Shown one piece after another: positions 8,342-17,419 of a DNA stretch of 64,000 nucleotides. The DNA comes from Flavihumibacter stibioxidans (GTDB taxonomy: Bacteria; Bacteroidota; Bacteroidia; Chitinophagales; Chitinophagaceae): contig NZ_MBUA01000023.1 of assembly GCF_014332695.1 (NCBI RefSeq), forward strand, positions 62,001 to 126,000. The letters are read 5' to 3'. The notes under the pieces are model-generated. The model ran no database searches. It was not told where the DNA came from and saw only the letters and a list, made by a program, of their open reading frames with translations. The translations under genes were made by a program, and so were the position numbers. Position 1 is the first letter of the stretch. Every line of letters begins with the position of its first letter.

Positions 8342-11335
8342 ATGAGAAAAGCTCTATGCATGTTACTGTGCATAATTGTCCTGACAGGGCAGTTATTTGC
8401 ACAGACCCGCACCATTACTGGTCGGGTTACGGATGCCGAAGGCCAACCAGTGGCCAATGCATCTGTGGTGGTTAAAGGAACCTCAACCGGAACTACTACC
8501 AAAGACGATGGAACATATTCCATCACAATCCCAGCAGATGCCCGTATCCTCGTCATTTCCGGAATCGGTTATGCCGATCTGGAACAGCGGATTGGCGCAG
8601 GTAACATCATCAACGTAGCGATGACATCTTCCGATAAAGCTTTACAGGAAGTTGTAGTAGTAGGTTATGGTACGCAGAAAAAAGCCGACCTGACAGGTGC
8701 TATTGCCACAGTAAAAGGACCGGAATTGGAAAACCGTCCATTTACTTCAGTGGATAAGGCCCTCCAGGGTATGGTTCCCGGTCTTCAGTCAGTTTCAGCT
8801 TCCGGTGCACCAGGTGCCAACCAGGCTATCCTTATTCGTGGAGTAAGTTCAATCACAGCCAGCAACTCTCCTCTTTGGGTAATTGATGGCGTACCCATTA
8901 ACTCAGGAGATGCCTCCCGTTTGCAGACTTCAGCTAACCTGCTGAGCACCCTGAACCCCAATGATATTGAAAGCATTTCTGTATTGAAAGATGCGGCTTC
9001 TCAGTCTATCTACGGAAGCCGCGCTGCCAATGGGGTAATCATTGTTACTACCAAAAAAGGTAAGTCAGGAAAAACAAAGTTCAGGTTTGATACAGAAATC
9101 GGTCAGAGTGAGATTGCCTACAAAAATGATCGTTACAGGCCACTGACAGCAGAAGAATATTTTACAGTTGCGCGTGAAGGACTGGTCAATGTTGGAAGTA
9201 CCAACGTTGATGGTGTATTGGCAGGACGCGGTTTTGGAAATGGTGTTGATTTCAATTGGTATGATGCCATTACCAGGAAAGCCGACCAACGCCAGTACAA
9301 CTTCAGCATGTCAGGCGGTACAGATAAAACTACCTTCTATTTCTCAGCCGGACATTTCTTCCAGGAGGGTACCACCATTAACTCTCAGCTGAAAAGAAAT
9401 AACGGAAATATCCGCCTCACACACAAAGCCACAGATCGTCTTACTTTCAACATCAACATCAATGCCGGTCACGTTAGCCAGCGCGCTCCTTTAGCCGGAG
9501 GTGCTTTCGGCAACCCGGTACTGTCTGCCTACTTCCTGTTGCCTTCCCGTGCAGCTACCAATGCTGACGGATCATGGAACTACAGTGTGGGTGGCCTGCA
9601 CAACACAGTTGCCCTGTCTGAAATCGACAAGCGATACCTCCGCCAGACAAGTCTGAGGGGAAGCGGTACTATGGAATACAAGATCCTCGACAACCTGAGG
9701 TTCAAGTCTTCCTATGGTACAGATTATAATCTCCTGGAAGAAGACCAGTACAACAACCCCTTCCACGGTGATGGTGTTGCGTCAGGTGGTCGCGCTTTCG
9801 CTTATTATACCCGTTATTTCAACTGGGTATGGACCAATACACTGGATTTGCAACAGGATCTGACCCGTAACGGCGACCTGTCAATGAATGCCCAGGTTGG
9901 TTATGAGAGTCAGAAAAGCCAGGGTTATTTTAACAGCACCCAGGCCCAGGATTTTCCTCCAACCCTGCGCCTGACTTATCCTGCAGTAGGTGCAAGGCCA
10001 ACAACTGCAAGTGCCAGCATTTCAGACTATACTTTCGTTTCACAGTTTGGTTCTGTTAACTTCAACTATCAAAACAAGTATGTGTTATCAGGAAGTTTCC
10101 GTCGTGATGGTGCTTCCAGGTTTGGTGCTAATAACAGGTATGGTAATTTCTGGTCAGTGGGTGGTTCCTGGAATGTTGACCAGGAAAACTTCATGAAGAA
10201 CGTTGATTTCATCACCCAGTTGAAACTCCGGGCATCCTACGGTGTAAACGGTAATGCCGGTATCGGAAACTATGACTGGTTGCCGCTTTATGGTTATGGC
10301 AACAACTACAACCAGGCGCCTGGTAGTGCTCCTTCCAACGTAGGCGATTCCAGCCTGACCTGGGAACTAAACAAACCCTTTAACGTCGGTCTGGATGTAA
10401 GTGTTTTAAAAAGCCGCCTGAATGTAAGCGTTGATTATTATATCAGGAAATCAGAAGACCTGCTGCTGAATGTTCCCCTTTCTGCCACTACAGGATTCAC
10501 CAGTGCAACAAGGAACATTGGCGCTATGGAGAATAAGGGGATTGAACTGGCTGTTAATGCCATTCCCGTTAAATCTGCAAATTTCAGCTGGATAGTTGAC
10601 TTCAACCTGGCTTCTAACAGAAATAAGGTGACCAGCCTGCCAGGTGGCAGCGATATTGCCGACCCTAATACTGGTCTTCAACTGATCCGCCAGGGCGAAA
10701 GCATCAAATCCTATTATCTCAGGGAGTGGGCAGGTGTTGACCCCGCCAATGGCGACCCTCTGTGGTACACAGACAATACGCACGCAGCAACAACAAACGT
10801 TTATCCCGGTGCAGGTGCCAGGACAATTGTTGGAAATGCCCTGCCAAAGTATTTTGGTTCCCTGAACAACAGCTTCAGATACAAGGATTTCTCCCTGGAT
10901 GTACAGCTTTACTACAACTTCGGCAACTATGTATATGATACATGGGGCAGCTATTATGTTGGTGCCGGATTTGGCGCAGCCTTCCAGAAAGTGGCCAGGG
11001 TACTTGATCGCTGGCAACAACCCGGTGACGTCACCGATATTCCAAAGTATGTTGAAGGCGGTAACAAAAATTTCCAAAGTGCTTCTACTTTCTTCATGAA
11101 CCAGGGTGATTTCATCAGGCTCAGGAACCTGCAACTTGGATATGACCTGTCGAAACTGGTTTCGTCAAAACTGAAAATCACAAGTGCTATGTTCTATGTT
11201 CGTGGCACCAATCTGTTCACATGGGTGAAGGATAAGAACCTGGCCTTCGATCCTGAGCAGGGAACGTCCAGCACAACCAACCTGAACGTGTTCATTCCAA
11301 AAACCATAACAGCAGGCGTAAACATTAGTTTCTAA
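8342..11335 (+). CDS. SusC/RagA-family TonB-dependent receptor 2
   Basis: An outer-membrane receptor of 997 residues. It has a signal peptide (MRKALCMLLCIIVLTGQLFA), a carboxypeptidase-regulatory-like domain (ITGRVTDAEGQPVANASVVV), and a plug with NPNDIESISVLKDAASQSIY then GSRAANGVIIVTTKKG, followed by the barrel. The N-terminal 120 residues resemble those of SusC 1, consistent with an old tandem duplication, while the barrels differ. It lies 17 bases upstream of its SusD partner. Function is TonB-dependent uptake of an unknown oligomeric nutrient. Confidence 0.95.
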   Translation: MRKALCMLLCIIVLTGQLFAQTRTITGRVTDAEGQPVANASVVVKGTSTGTTTKDDGTYSITIPADARILVISGIGYADLEQRIGAGNIINVAMTSSDKALQEVVVVGYGTQKKADLTGAIATVKGPELENRPFTSVDKALQGMVPGLQSVSASGAPGANQAILIRGVSSITASNSPLWVIDGVPINSGDASRLQTSANLLSTLNPNDIESISVLKDAASQSIYGSRAANGVIIVTTKKGKSGKTKFRFDTEIGQSEIAYKNDRYRPLTAEEYFTVAREGLVNVGSTNVDGVLAGRGFGNGVDFNWYDAITRKADQRQYNFSMSGGTDKTTFYFSAGHFFQEGTTINSQLKRNNGNIRLTHKATDRLTFNININAGHVSQRAPLAGGAFGNPVLSAYFLLPSRAATNADGSWNYSVGGLHNTVALSEIDKRYLRQTSLRGSGTMEYKILDNLRFKSSYGTDYNLLEEDQYNNPFHGDGVASGGRAFAYYTRYFNWVWTNTLDLQQDLTRNGDLSMNAQVGYESQKSQGYFNSTQAQDFPPTLRLTYPAVGARPTTASASISDYTFVSQFGSVNFNYQNKYVLSGSFRRDGASRFGANNRYGNFWSVGGSWNVDQENFMKNVDFITQLKLRASYGVNGNAGIGNYDWLPLYGYGNNYNQAPGSAPSNVGDSSLTWELNKPFNVGLDVSVLKSRLNVSVDYYIRKSEDLLLNVPLSATTGFTSATRNIGAMENKGIELAVNAIPVKSANFSWIVDFNLASNRNKVTSLPGGSDIADPNTGLQLIRQGESIKSYYLREWAGVDPANGDPLWYTDNTHAATTNVYPGAGARTIVGNALPKYFGSLNNSFRYKDFSLDVQLYYNFGNYVYDTWGSYYVGAGFGAAFQKVARVLDRWQQPGDVTDIPKYVEGGNKNFQSASTFFMNQGDFIRLRNLQLGYDLSKLVSSKLKITSAMFYVRGTNLFTWVKDKNLAFDPEQGTSSTTNLNVFIPKTITAGVNISF

Positions 11336-11352
11336 TCATTAAACAAGTAATA

Positions 11353-12777
11353 ATGACAAAGTCTATATATCGTGGGTTGCTGTTATTAACCATTTCTGCA
11401 ACCACTTTCACATCTTGCAAAAAGGATTTCCTTGAATTAGATCCCCCGACTTCACTTACCCCGGACCAGGCCCTTGGAACTGAACAGGATCTTCAGGTTG
11501 CTCTGCGTGGTGCCTATGCAGGCCTCAGGACAGGTGCTGGTGGATTTGCTGCCGATTATTTTGGCAGAACGGTTCCGGTCCTTGGAGATATCATGGCCGA
11601 TAACACTTACCAGCATAGCGTTAATACTAACAGGTACACACTGTTTAATAATTATTCAGCGAATGCTGCTGATGGAAATGCAACAGGTCTCTGGCGTTCC
11701 GCGTACCAGGCAATCCTGAGGGCAAACAACGTCATCAACTCCAGTCTGGCTGCCAATGCAAACATTAACCAATACAAAGGAGAAGCTTATGCAATCAGAG
11801 CACTTAGTTATTTCACACTGGTGCGCTATTTTGCCAGGCCTTATACTGATAACCCGGCCGGACTGGGCGTTCCGCTGGTTACCACTTATGATGCTAACCT
11901 GAAACCAGCCAGAAATACGGTTAGTGAAGTGTATGCTTTGATCCTTTCAGATCTGAACAATGCCTATACTTTGATGACCAAGTATACCAATTCATCTCAA
12001 TTCAGCAAGTATGCTGCAAAAGCACTGGAAGCAAAAGTATATCTGACTATGGGAGATTACGCCAATGCGAAAACTTCCGCAATGGACGTAATTAACAATG
12101 GAGGATTCACAGACCTTACCGCTGCCGCACACGCCAGCTATTGGGCAAATGCCGGTATCACCACTAACAAGCAGGAAACCATTTTTGAGGTTTCATTTGA
12201 TGCGGTTGGGAACGTAGGATTTGACGGTCTTTCCTATATCTACAGTCAGAATGGTAACTATGGCGACCTGGTAGTTTCCGATGACCTCTATGCCCTGTTT
12301 GGTGAAACCGATGTAAGACGCAACCTCTACCCGGTTGTTGCAAGACCTGCATCTTCTTCCATCAAAATCCCGACTGTTGACAAATACCCTGTTTTCACCG
12401 GGGATGTCAACAATACCAAAGTACTCAGGCTGAGTGAAATGCACCTGATCGTGGCAGAAGCTTCGGCAGCGACAAACGAAGACGAAGCCCGCCAGTACCT
12501 CAATTATGTTACCAGCAGAAGAGGTGCAGCTGAAATAACCTCTACAGGCGCTCAACTCTTTGAAGACATCATCACCGAAAGAAGGAAAGAATTGGCAATG
12601 GAAGGTGACCGCTACATGGACCTGATGCGTTTAAAGAGACCTGTCGTTCGTAGTACCAACTACCCTGCAGATGCAAGGAATGTACCCTACTCCAACTTCA
12701 GGAGGATCCTTCCGATTCCTCAATCTGAAATTGATGCCAACGAGAACATCCGTCCGCAGCAGAATCCGGAGTATTAA
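11353..12777 (+). CDS. SusD/RagB-family surface lipoprotein 2
   Basis: A 474-residue lipoprotein with the lipidated residue at Cys22 (TTFTSCKKDFLELDP, the classic SusD opening). SusD features include LWRSAYQAILRANNVINSSL, EAYAIRALSYFTLVRYFARP, and a C-terminal EDIITERRKELAMEGDRYMD with RRILPIPQSEIDANENI near the end. It partners SusC 2, 17 bases upstream, and is followed by a strong terminator. Confidence 0.95.
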   Translation: MTKSIYRGLLLLTISATTFTSCKKDFLELDPPTSLTPDQALGTEQDLQVALRGAYAGLRTGAGGFAADYFGRTVPVLGDIMADNTYQHSVNTNRYTLFNNYSANAADGNATGLWRSAYQAILRANNVINSSLAANANINQYKGEAYAIRALSYFTLVRYFARPYTDNPAGLGVPLVTTYDANLKPARNTVSEVYALILSDLNNAYTLMTKYTNSSQFSKYAAKALEAKVYLTMGDYANAKTSAMDVINNGGFTDLTAAAHASYWANAGITTNKQETIFEVSFDAVGNVGFDGLSYIYSQNGNYGDLVVSDDLYALFGETDVRRNLYPVVARPASSSIKIPTVDKYPVFTGDVNNTKVLRLSEMHLIVAEASAATNEDEARQYLNYVTSRRGAAEITSTGAQLFEDIITERRKELAMEGDRYMDLMRLKRPVVRSTNYPADARNVPYSNFRRILPIPQSEIDANENIRPQQNPEY

Positions 12778-12799
12778 TTCATTGTTTTATTAAACAGTT

Positions 12800-12837
12800 A
12801 AAAAGAGGGTTGAAAATATTTTCAACCCTCTTTTTTT
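12800..12837 (+). terminator. Intrinsic terminator after SusCD pair 2
   Basis: Arms at 12800-12816 and 12819-12835 (core GAGGGTTGAAAA) are perfectly complementary over 17 bases and are followed by a T run. The next gene starts only about 13 bases beyond the T run. Confidence 0.93.
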
Positions 12838-12850
12838 ATATATTCCATAT

Positions 12851-13519
12851 ATGAAAAAGATTTTTGTCATCCTATTTATTCTTAAGATCAGCAGCATCGG
12901 CCTTCGAGCCCAGGACCAGGTCTTACATGACCCGGTTTCATCCCGTGTTTTTAACTCGCAAAATTATTCTTCCATCAGCGGCTCTCCGTTTTTGAGTGAA
13001 GACTGGATGAACGGAGATGTGACCGTTAAATCAGGCACCTACAAAAATATCCTGTTAAAATACGATGCCTACGCAGGACAACTTTATTTTGAGAAGGATG
13101 AAAATGCATACCAGTTTGCAGAACCGGTACTGGCTTTTGTTCTGAAACCTGACCTCGCAAAACCTGCCACATACCAGTATTTTAAAAAGTTACCTGCCGG
13201 TAGCAATACCAGTCAGGAAATATTTGTGCAGGTGCTGCAGGAAGGCCGCCTCAGCTTTTACAAAGAGCCTGTGAAGATAGTTTCTGATATAAACAGGATC
13301 AATGAAGGAGTGGTAAAAACCTTTACCAATTCATCCCGTTATTTTCTCTCCAAAAAAGGGCAGATCAGCCAGTTTGCACTTGGTAAAAAAGAACTGCCAG
13401 ATCAGTTCAGCGATAGATCAAAAGAAACAGATTCCTTCATTAAAGAACATAAAATCTCTTTAAGAAAGGAATCTGATTTTATTAAACTGGTTCAGTTCTA
13501 TAACAGCCTTGCGCAGTGA
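12851..13519 (+). CDS. Secreted protein of unknown function
   Basis: A 222-residue protein with a signal peptide (MKKIFVILFILKISSIGLRA). No enzyme motif was recognised. The segment GSPFLSEDWMNGDVTVKSGT with KYDAYAGQLYFEKD resembles a beta-rich family of small secreted proteins often seen in Chitinophagaceae; this is from memory, not a search. It begins just after the SusD 2 terminator, so it needs read-through or a promoter buried in that hairpin. Its stop directly abuts the stop of the convergent thioredoxin-like gene with no spacer. Confidence 0.75.
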   Translation: MKKIFVILFILKISSIGLRAQDQVLHDPVSSRVFNSQNYSSISGSPFLSEDWMNGDVTVKSGTYKNILLKYDAYAGQLYFEKDENAYQFAEPVLAFVLKPDLAKPATYQYFKKLPAGSNTSQEIFVQVLQEGRLSFYKEPVKIVSDINRINEGVVKTFTNSSRYFLSKKGQISQFALGKKELPDQFSDRSKETDSFIKEHKISLRKESDFIKLVQFYNSLAQ

Positions 13520-14701
13520 TTATTTCAACACCTCCGTCAACTTGTTTTCAAGGTCAAATCCACGCAGGTTTTCGGCAATGATGGTTCCCTGCGGGTCAAT
13601 CAGCACATTGTAAGGGATGCCTTCAAAACCATATACTTTCACAGACTCACTGTCCCAGTACTTAAGGTCACTCATATGTGACCAACTGAGTTTGTCAGCA
13701 GCGATGGCTTTTAACCAGGGTTCCTTTTCCTTATCGAGCGATACACCCAGGATCGTAAAATTCTTACTCCTGAATTTGTCATAGGCACGCACCACGTTCG
13801 GGTTTTCCTGACGACAGGGCCCGCACCAGCTGGCCCAGAAATCCACCAGCACATACCTGCCCCTGAAATCCGCAATGGAGACATTCTTTCCACCCGGATC
13901 CGCCATGGTCAGGTTTGGTGCAGGCTTTCCAACCAGGCTTTTGGCAGCCCGCTGCTTTTCCATTTCGGCTACCTGTGCCTGTTGCTGATCATAGGTTTGC
14001 TTCAGGTTTTTCAACATGCCATGCTCCGGAAATTTTTTCATCACATTGTTCATCACAGTTTCAAATTCAGCCTTCGGCAATACCTGGGAAGAAAGACCCA
14101 GTGAAAACAGGCTTACAGAGGGACTTTTGGCATTGTTGATAAAGTCCTTCATATAAGTAGTCAACGAGGCAATGGATGAATTTTTCCTATCAGTCATTGC
14201 CAGTACCAGGCTGTCTGAAGCGCCAACCTGTTTCAGGCTGTCGAGCGATGCAAATACCCCATTGATTTCCTGGCTGCGGTCGCTGTATTGCTGTATAAAA
14301 TCCTGTAACTGCTTGCTGCCTTCCGATCCCTGCACAGTGTAATACCTTTCCTTTTTCGACATGTCCAGCTCCACCTTAATGTTATCAGCATCATTCACCA
14401 GCAATAATACCGGACCATTCTCTACCGCCACCTGGTAAATACCTTCCTCTTTTGCCTTGCCTTCCAGTTCTATCTTTCCCTTTGCCTCTGCTACAGTGGC
14501 AGAATCAAGTATCACCGGCGCACCTTCTCCCCCAAATGGAATTTCTTCCAGAACCATACGCCGCTTTTCCATGGGCGCAAGTTTATCGGCATTGATGTAG
14601 TTTACAGAAACGGAAAAATCTCCGCCGGAACCTTTATCCTTGCAGCCTACGCCCAACAGGGTAACCACCAGGCCTGTTACCAGCATTTTCTTAGTTGTCA
14701 T
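13520..14701 (-). CDS. TlpA-like thioredoxin-fold lipoprotein with N-terminal DUF4369-like domain
   Basis: 393 residues. A lipobox ends at Cys20 (LGVGC). An N-terminal beta-rich domain resembles DUF4369, a helical linker runs to about 250, and a C-terminal TlpA/AhpC-type thioredoxin domain follows. The redox motif WASWCGPC puts the active cysteines at 293 and 296, and the cis-proline loop is GIPYNVLIDP near 362-371. It probably reduces disulfides or supplies reductant in the periplasm. It lies 25 bases downstream of gatB on the same strand and may be cotranscribed. The partner protein is unknown. Confidence 0.9.
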   Translation of the reverse strand: MTTKKMLVTGLVVTLLGVGCKDKGSGGDFSVSVNYINADKLAPMEKRRMVLEEIPFGGEGAPVILDSATVAEAKGKIELEGKAKEEGIYQVAVENGPVLLLVNDADNIKVELDMSKKERYYTVQGSEGSKQLQDFIQQYSDRSQEINGVFASLDSLKQVGASDSLVLAMTDRKNSSIASLTTYMKDFINNAKSPSVSLFSLGLSSQVLPKAEFETVMNNVMKKFPEHGMLKNLKQTYDQQQAQVAEMEKQRAAKSLVGKPAPNLTMADPGGKNVSIADFRGRYVLVDFWASWCGPCRQENPNVVRAYDKFRSKNFTILGVSLDKEKEPWLKAIAADKLSWSHMSDLKYWDSESVKVYGFEGIPYNVLIDPQGTIIAENLRGFDLENKLTEVLK

Positions 14702-14726
14702 TCTATTGCTTTGATGTATTGAATTA

Positions 14727-16178
14727 TTATTGATTAAGTTTTTGTTCCAGTAAACTGGTGGTTAGTTTGGGATCTGCCTTGCCCTTCGATATTTTTTTCA
14801 CTTCGCCCATAAATAAGCCAATCAGTCCCTTCTTGCCTTTTTTATATTCCGCTACCTTTTCCGGCATCTTAGACAGGACTTCACTTACCCAGGCTTCGAT
14901 TTCAGTTTCGCCGGCATTCTGTAACAGGTTCAGGCCGGCAGCGAGTTGCAGGGGATCCGCACCGGGCTGTTCCAGTATTTTTGGCAATAATCTCGATGAT
15001 GCCGATGAAAAACTGATTTGTCCGGATGCTACCAGTTCCACCAGTTTCGCCAGTTGAGAGGGTGAGAGTACAAATGAATCGAGGCTGGCATTGTTTTCAT
15101 TCAACCAGGCTTTTACCGGTCCCAATAACCAGTTGGACACAGATTTATATTGTTGCGTATGCTCCAGTACCGATTCAAAATACCGGACCATTTCTTTTTC
15201 TTCGCTTAATAACCTGGCGTCGTATGGAGGCAACTGGTAATCCTTCATATACCGCGCCTGTACGGCTTCAGGCAATTCAGGCATGGCAGCCCGAATAGCA
15301 GCAAGCCTTTCTTCCGTCACCAGGAAAGGAGGCAGGTCAGGATCAGGAAAATACCTGTAATCATTTGCTTCCTCTTTGCTCCGGAGGGCAAAAGTGGTTC
15401 CATTTTCGGCATCAAAACTCCGGGTCTGCTGAATGATTTTTTCGCCGCTTTCAGCCATTTCCATCATACGCTTCGCCTCAAACTCAATGGCCCGCTTTAC
15501 GTTGCGGATAGAGTTCAGGTTCTTTACCTCCACCTTGGTGCCCAACTTTTTATCGCCCCTGGGCCGGATGGAAATATTGGCGTCACAACGCATGCTGCCC
15601 TCCTCCATATTGCCATCACAGATTCCCAGGAACCTGACAAGCTTGCGGATTTCAGTAACATAGGCATAGGCCTCATCAGCACTATAGAGATCAGGGTCCG
15701 ATACAATTTCCACCAGCGGAACACCGGCCCTGTTGTGGTCAATGGCAGTTTTTTCCCCGTGCGCATCGTGAATGCTTTTTCCTGCATCCTCTTCCAGGTG
15801 GATATGATGCAGTTTTACCACCCTTTCCTTTCCACCGGTCTGTATTTTGACCCCGCCACCCTGGCAGATATTATTGATATGCTGGGAAGTCTGATAGCCC
15901 TTGGGGAGATCGGGATAGAAATAATGCTTGCGGGCAAACCAGTTTACCCGGCTGATCTCGCAGTTACAGGCCAGACCCATACGCACGGCAAACTCAACGG
16001 CCTCCCGGTTCAGCATGGGAAGGGTTCCCGGGTAAGCCAGGGTAATGGGACTGATATGTGTATTGGGATCGCCACCAAATGTAGCAGAATCACCACAAAA
16101 TAGCTTGGTCTGGGTCATTAGCTGGGCATGCACCTCGAGGCCAATCACCAGCTCATATTTCTCCTGGAGTACCTCCAT
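14727..16178 (-). CDS. gatB: Aspartyl/glutamyl-tRNA amidotransferase subunit B
   Basis: GatB works with GatA and GatC to convert Glu-tRNA(Gln), or Asp-tRNA(Asn), to the amidated form. The core is unmistakable: YELVIGLEVHAQL near the start, then FARKHYFYPDLPKGYQTSQH, IHLEEDAGKS and DHNRAGVPLVEIVSDPDL, with a C-terminal YqeY-like tail. The frame is open to an ATG at 16208. A TACATTTG promoter box at 16206-16213 makes that start impossible and the ATG at 16199 unlikely. The ATG at 16178 (MEVLQEKYE) gives 483 residues, normal for the family. gatA and gatC are not in the window. Confidence 0.96.
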   Translation of the reverse strand: MEVLQEKYELVIGLEVHAQLMTQTKLFCGDSATFGGDPNTHISPITLAYPGTLPMLNREAVEFAVRMGLACNCEISRVNWFARKHYFYPDLPKGYQTSQHINNICQGGGVKIQTGGKERVVKLHHIHLEEDAGKSIHDAHGEKTAIDHNRAGVPLVEIVSDPDLYSADEAYAYVTEIRKLVRFLGICDGNMEEGSMRCDANISIRPRGDKKLGTKVEVKNLNSIRNVKRAIEFEAKRMMEMAESGEKIIQQTRSFDAENGTTFALRSKEEANDYRYFPDPDLPPFLVTEERLAAIRAAMPELPEAVQARYMKDYQLPPYDARLLSEEKEMVRYFESVLEHTQQYKSVSNWLLGPVKAWLNENNASLDSFVLSPSQLAKLVELVASGQISFSSASSRLLPKILEQPGADPLQLAAGLNLLQNAGETEIEAWVSEVLSKMPEKVAEYKKGKKGLIGLFMGEVKKISKGKADPKLTTSLLEQKLNQ

Positions 16179-16205
16179 CCTTGTTCCGGTTGTTTCCATA
16201 CAGCA

Positions 16206-16213
16206 CAAATGTA
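16206..16213 (-). promoter_or_regulatory. gatB: TAnnTTTG promoter box for gatB
   Basis: TACATTTG on the minus strand, 27 bases before the ATG at 16178. It overlaps the upstream in-frame ATG at 16208 and so decides against that start. Confidence 0.65.
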
Positions 16214-16257
16214 CCCCATTGAGAGGAAAGGAGAAACAGCGAATGACTCATTCACCA

Positions 16258-17343
16258 TCACAGTTCCGCTGTCCTCAGCCTGCGCGGCACCTTGATCTCG
16301 GTCTGCTGTTCTTTATTGTCGCGTTTGTATGTCAGGGGCATGGCGCTTTTTTTCGCCTCTCGGGCTGCCCTGGAAATTTCCACCAACTCATTCACACTGT
16401 TTATTTCCTTTCCATCAAAAGAAGTAATGATATCCCCATCCCTGATTCCTGCCTTTTCAGCTGCAGATCCCTCGTCCACTTCAATCACTTTTACCCCTTT
16501 GCCCTCTTCGGTGTCCTGCGCTTTGATACCCAGCTTAGGCTGGCCGGAAGGATTGAACCTGAAATCGAAATTCTCATTCCTGAAACCTTCCGGTGGAAAT
16601 TGACCACGCTCCAGTTCCTGCAGGAATGGCATTCTGTCCAGTGATATCGCCATTTGCATCTTTGCAAGGGTGGCAGTAAGCCTGTTATCCTTCCCATCGC
16701 GCTTATAGGTGATCGTTACCTTGTCTCCGGGTTTGTGCTTTTTGACGGCTTTACTCAGTTCATCAGGGCTGCCGATAGATTCATCATCCACCTTTGTGAT
16801 GATATCCCCTGCTTTCAGTCCCGCCTTCTCAGCCGCACTACCCCCGGTAACTTCGGTAATGACTACGCCTTTGTCAGCCTTCTCTGAAGCCACCCCCAGG
16901 AAGGCCTTGTCTTCCATCGTAAATTCAAAGTCCTGATCTCCGTTGTTCTTCCACTCGAATGTGCCATCCTGGAAAGGAGAACGCGGCGTGCGCGGAATGG
17001 CCATCCTCATGGTATTACCATCACGGATAATGATATTTCTCTTGAGGATGGCAACCCTGTCATCCTCAAATTCTGCCAGGGGCTTGCCGTTCACTTCAAT
17101 CTTATCATCCTTGATAACAATGGAGAGTTTGATGTCCTTATCGCCCTTTGGCCCTTTGGAACCTTTATCCCCTTTCGGTCCCTTGGTTTCAATTTCAAAA
17201 ATGTGATCACCCTTACGCTTGATAATGATCTGGTCATATTCGCCGAGGGCTTCGGTTTTCTTTTCTTTTTCCTGGGCCCGGACAACAGTTGTTCCGAGGG
17301 AAAGCAAGGCCATGCCAAGGGCCGGAACTAAAATTTTTTTCAT
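16258..17343 (-). CDS. Secreted protein with two PDZ domains
   Basis: 361 residues from MKKILVPALG. A signal peptide ends near VVRA. A charged stretch contains a short collagen-like GPKGDKGSKGPKGDK run at about 55-69. Two PDZ domains follow: about 150-225 (LGVASEKADKGVVITEV, GSAAEKAGLKAGDIITKVDD) and about 268-350 (LGIKAQDTEEGKGVKVIEV, GSAAEKAGIRDGDIITSFDG). No HtrA protease domain is present, so it is likely a periplasmic adaptor or substrate-binding protein. It has its own promoter box at 17376-17383. Confidence 0.87.
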   Translation of the reverse strand: MKKILVPALGMALLSLGTTVVRAQEKEKKTEALGEYDQIIIKRKGDHIFEIETKGPKGDKGSKGPKGDKDIKLSIVIKDDKIEVNGKPLAEFEDDRVAILKRNIIIRDGNTMRMAIPRTPRSPFQDGTFEWKNNGDQDFEFTMEDKAFLGVASEKADKGVVITEVTGGSAAEKAGLKAGDIITKVDDESIGSPDELSKAVKKHKPGDKVTITYKRDGKDNRLTATLAKMQMAISLDRMPFLQELERGQFPPEGFRNENFDFRFNPSGQPKLGIKAQDTEEGKGVKVIEVDEGSAAEKAGIRDGDIITSFDGKEINSVNELVEISRAAREAKKSAMPLTYKRDNKEQQTEIKVPRRLRTAEL

Positions 17344-17375
17344 ATTGATTATCATTTACGTCAGTTTTCGTAGAT

Positions 17376-17383
17376 CAAATATA
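17376..17383 (-). promoter_or_regulatory. TAnnTTTG promoter box for the PDZ protein
   Basis: TATATTTG on the minus strand, 32 bases before the ATG at 17343, in the 76-base gap after alaS. Confidence 0.6.
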
Positions 17384-17419
17384 GGGGAAGTTTTTGAAGT
17401 ACGAAATATTTCGGAAATG

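Noticed and set aside
16258-17343. HtrA/DegP protease
   Set aside because: Two PDZ domains but no trypsin-like domain or catalytic triad.
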